A stretch of 16,220 bases of DNA from Porogramme epimiltina (Eukaryota; Basidiomycota; Agaricomycetes; Polyporales; Polyporaceae), in contig FTLJ01001182.1 in NCBI GenBank assembly GCA_900155495.1, forward strand, positions 1 to 16,220. Reading direction: 5' to 3'. Made by a program: the position numbers and the translations under genes. How positions within the stretch are numbered: the first letter of the stretch is position 1; every line of letters begins with the position of its first letter. Positions 9,725-16,220 of this stretch are shown here, piece after piece. The notes under the pieces were generated by a model. The model was not told where the DNA came from, did no database searches, and was given only the letters and a program-made list of their open reading frames with translations.

Positions 9725-11216
9725 TCATGAAGACTGTAGCTCCGACTTCGAAGCGAGAACGTCGTCGGCAACCATGTTCTTTGCCCGCTTCTCCGTCCCC
9801 TTACCTCTGAGCACATTCTCTATGAAGTACTCGCCGGCCTAGGTAAAAGTTGTCAGGGTCGTGTTGAGAGACAACAAACGCCCAGCCCGAACTCACCTTG
9901 TAGCTGCTACGTACGAGAGGACCACTTGCGACGTACAGGAAGCCCAGGTCCTCCGCGACCTGCCTCCAGCGATCGAACTCCGCAGGCTCGACGTACCGAT
10001 CGACTTTCATGTGGCGCTTCGTTGGACGCATGTATTGGCCAAACGTGACCACGTCCACATTGGCCTTACGCAGCTCTATCACGGTTGTGAGCATGATCCG
10101 GGTGTGAACGGACGCCTGACTGACCTCTCAGCGCATCCATGATCTGATCCTCGTTCTCGCCGACACCGAGCATCATGCTTGTCTTCGTCACACGCACCCC
10201 CTGATTTTTAGCGTGCTCAAGGACACGAAGACTCTGCCTGAATGTCGCACGCCTGTCGCGCACAAACGGCGTCAGGGCCTCGACTGTTTCGACGTTATGT
10301 GCGTAAACGTCCAAGCCGGACTTCGCAACCAATGCAACGTGGTCCATGTTGCCTGCGAAATCTCCCGTGAGCGCTTCGACGAGGATTTGCGGGGCTCTGT
10401 AGAGACGTAAGCACAATATAGGCGAAGAAGGCCGCACTTCACGCACTTCTGCTTGATCTTCATGATAGTCTCCGCGAAGTGGTGTGCACCACCATCCGCA
10501 AGGTCTATCCGAAGCGTCAGTAGCCGCATACACCGGGGAGACTGACGGCATCTTACCATCTCGGTCGACGCTGGTCAGGACAATGTACCCCAGGCCCCAT
10601 CGGCTGATGGCTTCAGCCGTATTCTCCGGCTCGTGAGGGTCGAGGGGCGGCGGCGTCCGCGAAGTCTTCACAGAGCAGAACCTGCATCCTCGCGTGCATG
10701 TGTCTCCCATAAGCTGCACTTCCCGTGAGCACAAACGGACGATACGAGACTTATGACACGGGACGCACCATAATAGTTGCGGTCGCGGCTCTCCGCCCCT
10801 CCGCCTCGGACACGCCCTCCTTTCCTCCCCAGCAGTCGCCGATGTTCGGACACCGCGCCTCTTCGCAGACGGTATGGAGACCCAGGCCGCGCAGGTCCTT
10901 CTTAATCTTCGCGAAAGAAGAGCCCTTGGGAATGCTCGTCTTCAGGAATGACGGAAGCCGGGGACTGCGGAAGCTGCTTGCTCAGCGGGGGAGAGGAAGG
11001 AGGAGGCATAAGCCGCAGTACGTACGCTTTCGTGTTTCCCAGAACAACGCGGTCGGGCACTCTATCCGCAATAAAGTCGTCCAGCGACGGCCCGTCGTCG
11101 AGTGTCTCCTTGAAGTTCGGCTTGGATGAGGAGGGCGTGGCCAGGCACCGCACCTGCGGGCGGACGGCACGGGCGACGCGGACAGCGCACGACACCTTGG
11201 AGGCGGTGAGAGACAT
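9725..11216 (-). CDS. LIP5: Lipoyl synthase, mitochondrial
   Basis: Radical-SAM enzyme that inserts two sulfurs into octanoyl groups on lipoyl domains (glycine cleavage H protein, PDH, KGDH) in the mitochondrial matrix. Seven exons, complement(join(9725..9838,9897..10075,10125..10396,10447..10504,10557..10713,10769..10964,11026..11216)), with introns of 58, 49, 50, 52, 55 and 61 nt from low to high coordinate; the product is 388 aa. The N-terminus [20 protein letters not shown] is Arg-rich and lacks acids, as a mitochondrial presequence should. The auxiliary 4Fe-4S cysteines are C97, C102 and C108 ([12 protein letters not shown]). The radical-SAM cysteines are C135, C139 and C142 (CTRGCRFC). 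The RSSY motif is at 347-350. Other marks are [23 protein letters not shown] and [14 protein letters not shown]. Every junction keeps phase. It is divergent from CMC1 across 256 bp. Confidence 0.97.
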
Positions 11217-11316
11217 GTTGGCAAGCTGCAGCAGTCGGGGCTGTAGAGACTCGACGCTCGGAGGGGCTGATGTCGTCAAAAGGAAACCCTGAGGCGGGCT
11301 CGTCAGACGGTGGCTC

Positions 11317-11330
11317 GAGTGAGCTCACTC
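11317..11330. promoter_or_regulatory. 14-bp perfect palindrome in the LIP5/CMC1 promoter
   Basis: GAGTGAGCTCACTC is identical to its reverse complement and lies 101 bp upstream of LIP5 and 143 bp upstream of CMC1. It could be a dimeric transcription-factor site serving both directions. I do not recognise it as a named fungal motif. Confidence 0.4.
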
Positions 11331-11374
11331 TGACCTTTGCCGCCGGCAGCCCATAAGAGGCAGGGGCGCGCTCG

Positions 11375-11392
11375 ATCGCGTCCAATCGCGTC
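11375..11392. promoter_or_regulatory. CCAAT box inside an ATCGCGTC direct repeat
   Basis: ATCGCGTC occurs at 11375-11382 and 11385-11392, ten bases apart, and CCAAT spans 11383-11386 with its first C at 11382. CCAAT recruits the HAP complex, a known activator of respiratory genes in fungi, and both flanking genes are mitochondrial. It is about 87 bp upstream of CMC1. A 5-base motif alone is weak. Confidence 0.3.
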
Positions 11393-11472
11393 GGTGCGGT
11401 GAGCCGTCCAGCGTCTCCATCCTCTCTTCCGCCCGTTTGACCCCGACACGGACCAGGCCTCGGATCTCTGTC

Positions 11473-11849
11473 ATGAACGCGCTTTCGCGTCGCGAGGAGG
11501 AAACGCTCCTCAAAAAGACGAAGGAGAGTGCCCTCAAGGTGTGCGACCCTATCGTGAAAGGTACGTGGTTCCCTTCGTGGTTCCTCTATGACTAACAGCC
11601 CTACCGCGTTGCAGAATTCGCTGAATGTGCAGAGGGAAGGACATTCTCAGTTGCGTGGGAGTGTAGGGCAAAATACACAGCTGTGCAGAACTGTATGCTT
11701 CAATTGTGAGTGGTTGACACGCTGCAGCGTCACCTTTCACTTTAACGGCCTTCTGTAGTACGGGCCCCGAAGCCATGGCTGAAGTACGCGCGGAGTACTT
11801 ACGCCTACGAAATGAACGGCAGGCAAACGCGGCCACTGCCCAGTCGTGA
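11473..11849 (+). CDS. CMC1: COX assembly mitochondrial protein Cmc1 (twin CX9C)
   Basis: Small intermembrane-space protein that supports cytochrome c oxidase assembly by stabilising Cox1 and handling copper. Three exons, join(11473..11560,11615..11705,11759..11849), with introns of 54 and 53 nt; the product is 89 aa. The two CX9C motifs are C24-DPIVKEFAE-C34 and C46-RAKYTAVQN-C56, forming the coiled-coil-helix-coiled-coil-helix fold imported by the Mia40 relay. The opening LSRREEETLLKKTKESALK and the tail FTGPEAMAEVRAEYL fit Cmc1 better than Cmc2, Cox17 or Cox19. The first intron contains a CTAAC branch motif. There is no upstream in-frame Met I would prefer. It converges with PEX11 over a 170-bp gap. 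Confidence 0.92.
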
Positions 11850-12019
11850 TCCAGATGTCCATCTCCGGCGTGTTTGAGTAAAAGCACACGTTTCCATGAC
11901 GGTCTGCGTGGGGCCGCTACCGTGTCGTGCTTCACCCTAGCTGCATCCTTCGGTTGGAACAACATAGCATAATAATGGTAATATGTGGTAGAACCTCCGA
12001 GAGCTATATCTACTTTCAT

Positions 12020-13044
12020 CTACTTTTGACCCCACACCGCACCCCACTGCTGGCGAAGAGCCATAATGGAGGTAATGAAACTATGCAGCGGCGTTAGACT
12101 CTTTGACGATGTGTGTGGGGGCAAGACTTACCCGAAAATACCAAGAATGCCGTCGTTGAAATTCACCAAACCGATGTTCGTAGCAGGGATCCAGACATCC
12201 AAAACGTCGATGATGAACTGGTAACGCAAGGCCTCGCGTGCGACCTGAAGGTCGTGGAGCTTGAGGGTTCGCTCCGTCTCCGCGCTCTTCTCCGCCCATG
12301 TTTGGCTTTGCAGCTTCTTCACCTCGTTTGAGAGCCGGCCGGCCTAGGTCGTGGCCATTGAGTACATCAATCCGAGGCACAAGAAGTTTCGCACATACCT
12401 TGAGCAAACCGTGCATAATGCTGAACACGATACCTGTGAACCAGAACTGCATCAACCGCTTGTTGAGCTTTTGGGCAGTCGACGGTGCGAAGTTGTAGAA
12501 CTTGATAGTGTTGGCCTGTGCGGGGTTTGTATCGTTCATACCTCGTGCAAGGCCGGAAAACGGAAGGAACGCACCCATGCGAGCTGGTCCAGAGAGAGGT
12601 ATCCGAAGTAGCCAATCTGTCGGCCAATGAGCGTGATACGCTCCGCAGCCTCCCCGGGAGCGTTGAGGGCCTTCAGGACGGCCTGCGCATTCTCCATGTA
12701 CTTCCCAAGACGCATGACTGCCGATTCGGCGGTGTCATTACCATAATATCGCTTTGGAGATAGATCGGAACGTACGCTTGCGCCCCAAGGCGAGGTGCGA
12801 CTTGAGCGCATCCCACCTAGCGGCCTGGATCTTGTATCCGCGCGAGAGGAGGAGCCAGGCGAAGAATCGCGCAAAGTATTGGATAGCACGGTAAAGCTAC
12901 GCGCGAGTTGACACATTAGGGACTGTACCTCAGCCGTTCACGACGATGAGGTCATACCTTGTCCCTGCCCAGAGTTGTCCCTAGGAGCTTGAGAGATTGA
13001 GAAGTGACGGGATGGAGGACGACCTGCGACGCAATGCTCGCCAT
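12020..13044 (-). CDS. PEX11: Peroxisomal membrane protein Pex11
   Basis: Membrane-remodelling peroxin that elongates and divides peroxisomes and affects beta-oxidation. Six exons, complement(join(12020..12080,12132..12343,12399..12515,12575..12717,12776..12896,12958..13044)), with introns of 51, 55, 59, 58 and 61 nt; the product is 246 aa (yeast Pex11 is 236). Visible family marks: LYRAIQYFARFFAWLLLSR after exon 1, the amphipathic RKLMRLGKYMEN region, GEAAERITLIGRQIGYFGYL, FYNFAPSTAQKLNKR, the hydrophobic FWFTGIVFSIMHGLLK, RYQFIIDVLDVWIPAT, and the end GFITSIMALRQQW. A hydrophobic C-terminal segment and no signal peptide fit a peroxisomal membrane protein. All five introns are GT-AG and in phase. 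It is divergent from FUM1 across 504 bp. Confidence 0.96.
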
Positions 13045-13548
13045 TGTGCGTGTTCTAGGAGTGGTGGTGGAAGTCAAGTGGGAAGGAAATGGACCGGACG
13101 TGTAATGCACGCGTGAGCAGTTCCAAGGATATAACGCCGCGACCCCGGCCCCGCATCTGGGGAAAGCGTATCACGTGAAACCCACGCCCCCACACCCCCT
13201 GTGATTGGAGAAGCGTGCGTCGAGCGTCCGGTATCGCCCAAGATGCCCCTCGCGTCTCGCAGGGGAGGCTCTGCGACCCCTCCGAAAGCCCGAACGACGA
13301 CCTCGCCGCCCACACCCACCCCAGCACCGAAGGGAGGCCGCTCCGCGTCGGAAGCCAAGAGCCGGGGGTCGCGTCCGCGGGCAAACTCGGGCGATGGATC
13401 GGGAACACGCGGCCGGGGACGCGCGCGCCGCGCTAGCAAAACGTCTCGCCGCTTCCCCACGTCTGCACACATCGCTACGCCCCCATAGAGCTCAGAGAGC
13501 AAGCCCCGTTCCCCTCCCCCGCCCACTCTACATTAATTCCTGGATAAA
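13045..13548. other. Divergent promoter region PEX11/FUM1
   Basis: 504 bp between the two start codons. It contains TCACGTGA at 13171-13178 and ATTGG (an inverted CCAAT box) at 13204-13208. The frames within it on both strands are Arg/Pro/Ala-rich and have no recognisable domain, so I call no gene. Confidence 0.55.
13171..13178. promoter_or_regulatory. TCACGTGA palindrome in the PEX11/FUM1 promoter
   Basis: Same 8-mer as at 9530-9537. It is 127 bp upstream of PEX11 and 371 bp upstream of FUM1, so PEX11 is the more likely target. It is a candidate bHLH (Cbf1-type) site; binding is inferred. Confidence 0.4.
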
Positions 13549-15800
13549 ATGGCCGCACTTCGCCTCTCTCGCGCGACCGCCTTCGTGAGTCGATCCTCTG
13601 ACGCCATACCGCAACCCCGGCTCATGTGATTCTGCCACCGTGCCGCGCTCCCGCCCGACCCATGACTGCCCCTGTCCTCACTTTGGCTCTGGTCCCGGGT
13701 ACCGCAGTTGAGCGAGAATGCGCGCGCCTCGCAGACCCGCCTGTTCTCGTCCACCGCACTCGCCATGGTGAGTTGCTCCCCCCTGATCTCTGGCCGCGGC
13801 GCGCGAGGGTGCTGACGCTTCGCGCAGGAGCAGAAGTACCGCATCGAGCGCGACACCTTCGGAGAGCTCCAGGTCCCCGCGGACCGCTACTGGGGTGCGC
13901 AGACGCAGCGGTACGTCGCTGTGCTTGGCGCGGATAAACGTTGTGTGCCTGCTTGCCCTGACGGTGCACATCCGCTTCGCCAGCTCCCTCCAGAACTTCG
14001 ACATCGGCGGCCCGTCCGAGCGTTTGCCCGAGCCCCTCATCAAGGCCTTCGGTGTCCTCAAGAAGGCGGCGTCGATCGTGAACGTCGGGTATGGCATGGA
14101 CCCGAAGGTTGGCGAGGCTATTCAGAAGGCTGCCGATGAGGTGCGCTCGTGATGTTCTCGTTGCTCGAGAGCGTTGATTGACTCTCTGTGTGAAGGTCAT
14201 CTCTGGGAAGCTCATCGATGAGTTCCCGCTGGTCGTCTTCCAGACGGGCAGCGGAACTCAAAGCAACATGAATGTTAACGAGGTGAGCGGGAAACTATAA
14301 GCGTATCGGCATGATGTTTAGTGCCATACGGCCGGACAGGTGATCTCAAACCGTGCTATTGAAATCTTGGGAGGGGAGCGGGGCTCAAAAAAGCCGGTCC
14401 ACCCCAACGACCATGTCAACATGAGCCAGAGCAGCAATGACACGTACGCGACCGCCCATTGTTGTGAAAGAGGGTGAAAGTTCTGACTCGACACTAGTTT
14501 CCCGACGGCGATGCACGTCGCTGCTGCTGTGGAGATTCAACGATCTCTCATCCCGGCGCTCACTGAGCTTAGGGATGCGCTCGCGGCCAAGGCCAAGGAG
14601 TTCGACCAAATCATCAAGATTGGCCGCACTCATTTGCAGGTATTGCGTCATGTGGGGAGGTCGAACTATGAACTAATGCCGTCTCCCAGGACGCTACGCC
14701 TCTCACGCTTGGCCAGGAGTTCAGCGGATACGTCCAGCAATTGACGAACGGCATTGAGCGTGTGAAGGACACCCTTCCCCGTCTGAGCATGCTCGCACAG
14801 GGTGGCACTGCGGTCGGCACTGTACGTGGTCTTCCGTCCCTTAATCCCTGAAATGAGACAATTGAAGGCAGTGTAGGGCTTGAACACCAAGAAGGGCTTT
14901 GATGTCAAGGTCGCCGACGAGATCTCGAAGATCACTGGTTTGGCGTTCCAGACAGCACCGAACAAGGCGAGCACCATGTATAATGTCAAGTACGGGAGTT
15001 CATCTAAACCGGTTCCATACAGTTCGAGGCCCTTGCTTCCCATGATGCACTCGTCGAAGCACATGGTGCACTGAACACCGTGGCCTGCTCCCTCATGAAG
15101 ATCGCCAACGACATTCGGTACCTGGGCTCCGGCCCACGGTGCGGTCTTGGCGAGCTGCAGCTTCCGGAGAACGAGCCCGGCAGCAGCATCATGCCTGGCA
15201 AGGTCAACCCCACACAGTGTGAGGCAATGACTATGGTCGCTGCGCAGGTCATCGGCAACCAGACTGTTGTGAGCGTTGCCGGTTCGAACGGACAGTTCGA
15301 GGTGGGAGAATCCCTGCACACGTTACACACGGTTTGTTGTGCTGACCCTCGGTGCAGCTGAATGTCTTCAAACCTGTCATCATCAAGAACGTACTTCAGA
15401 GCATCCGGCTGCTCTCGGATGGTGCGTAGCATTGCCCGATTACGACAAAACATATCTCTGACGTTCGAGTAGCCTCGCGCTCGTTCACGAAGAACTGCGT
15501 TGTTGGTATCCAGGCGAACGAGAAGCGTATCAACACCCTACTCCATGAATCCCTCATGTTGGCGACTATCCTGAACAGCCATCTTGGATACGACAGTACG
15601 TTTTTATTCTCTTCCACTATGCAGTGTTTTTGGGGCAGTGTCTCATTGTTCCACGTGCAGATGTGGCGAAGTGTGCGAAGAAGGCACATAAGGAGGGGAC
15701 GACACTGAAGGAGGCGACGGTTGCGTTGGGCTTCCTGAGCCCGGAGGAATTTGACGAGAAGGTTCGCCCGGAGCTGATGTTGTATCCGGATGAGGCGTGA
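13549..15800 (+). CDS. FUM1: Fumarate hydratase, class II, mitochondrial (likely also cytosolic)
   Basis: TCA-cycle enzyme, fumarate + water to L-malate, a homotetramer. Thirteen exons, join(13549..13584,13708..13767,13828..13910,13984..14140,14196..14282,14340..14443,14498..14639,14690..14821,14877..14966,15023..15301,15358..15421,15473..15595,15661..15800); the product is 498 aa (yeast Fum1 is 488). Residues 1-31 are basic and Ser/Ala-rich ([23 protein letters not shown]), a mitochondrial presequence. The mature part starts at [17 protein letters not shown]. Catalytic marks are [49 protein letters not shown] with H221, and the signature [11 protein letters not shown] with S352. Introns are 50-73 nt except intron 1 (123 nt). 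Intron 9 uses a GC donor. Met32 has an excellent start context and precedes the mature domain, suggesting dual targeting. Confidence 0.97.
14967..15022 (+). other. FUM1 intron 9, a GC-AG intron
   Basis: The exon ends AAC AAG and the intron begins GCGAGC, not GT. It ends CATACAG, with a CTAAAC branch-like motif about 16 nt before. Only this choice joins TAPNK to [12 protein letters not shown] in frame; the next GT (14979) puts the next exon out of frame. The donor context AAG|GC is the usual one for GC-AG introns. Confidence 0.88.
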
Positions 15801-16220
15801 GGATATCTGCGTCATGTCATTTGTGCTGTTTCTGGTGATAATGCGGACGTATATGATGTGACGGTGTGAGCTCGGCGGTATTGTAGTATCCCACGGGAGG
15901 GGGGCGACGGGCTCGAGATCCTGCGGATGGGGCAGCCGGGCGTCGCGCGGGGGGCTTGTCTGGGTGCAGCACGCGGCCTGCGGCTGTCTGCTGGACGGTG
16001 GAGACAAGAGATCGCGGGGGCGTGACAGGGGCTGTGTGACACGGTGGGGAAGCGAAGAGGCGGCGTGGACTGTCCATAAAGGGGAATGGACATATTTGTA
16101 GCGAGACGAATCCTATGAGACTGCTCGCTGGGCAAATCGCGGCTGAGGTGTCGCGCATCGGGCCCGGCCCTTCATCAGTCCCTCTTGGTGCGCCTTCCCA
16201 TCGCACCCCCACCTCACGCC
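15801..16220. other. 3' flank of FUM1, no gene seen
   Basis: It begins with the FUM1 3' untranslated region (T-rich, about 15810-15860). The rest is G-rich on the + strand. A minus-strand frame covers much of it but is Arg/Pro/Ser-rich without a recognisable domain. Confidence 0.5.

Noticed and set aside
14666..15319. 217-aa open frame on the minus strand
   Set aside because: Antisense of conserved FUM1 exons 8-10; the sense strand explains the sequence.

Overview
The window is genomic DNA from a filamentous basidiomycete. Genes are split by many short introns (about 48-98 nt, one of 123 nt) with GT-AG borders. Coding sequence is GC-rich, intergenic spacers are short, and the protein variants are fungal. 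The first gene, a proline-rich protein of unknown function, resembles a family I recall only from Agaricomycetes, so an agaricomycete (perhaps Polyporales) is the best guess. That placement rests on memory of the family, not on a search.

Layout: 1-1475 is non-coding as far as I can tell, with strong strand asymmetry and an 18-nt inverted repeat. 1476-2823 (-) is the unknown proline-rich protein. 2824-3868 has no supported gene. 3869-5175 (-) is LYS1 (saccharopine dehydrogenase), divergent from KAE1 (5389-6931, +), the tRNA t6A synthase subunit. 7215-8366 (-) is a GT8-family glycosyltransferase. 8990-9384 (-) is ribosomal protein S28. 9725-11216 (-) is mitochondrial lipoyl synthase, divergent from CMC1 (11473-11849, +), a twin CX9C cytochrome c oxidase assembly factor. 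12020-13044 (-) is PEX11, divergent from FUM1 (13549-15800, +), a class II fumarase. The end, 15801-16220, has no supported gene.

I rebuilt every gene exon by exon. Each model closes in frame and gives a plausible family length: 418, 368, 366, 305, 68, 388, 89, 246 and 498 aa. Three divergent pairs share short intergenic regions holding candidate regulatory sites: a palindromic pair of Gcn4-type TGACTC cores at LYS1/KAE1, a 14-bp palindrome and a CCAAT box at LIP5/CMC1, and TCACGTGA at PEX11/FUM1 (also upstream of RPS28).

The genes are mostly housekeeping. From 9.7 to 15.8 kb they concern mitochondrial and peroxisomal metabolism: lipoate for 2-oxoacid dehydrogenases, COX assembly, peroxisome division and the TCA cycle. 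I see no phage, transposase, CRISPR array or secondary-metabolite cluster, and no clearly new system. The points of interest are gene architecture (a start codon alone in its exon in RPS28, a GC-AG intron and a likely dual-localisation start in FUM1, very small exons), the promoter palindromes, and the unknown conserved protein.
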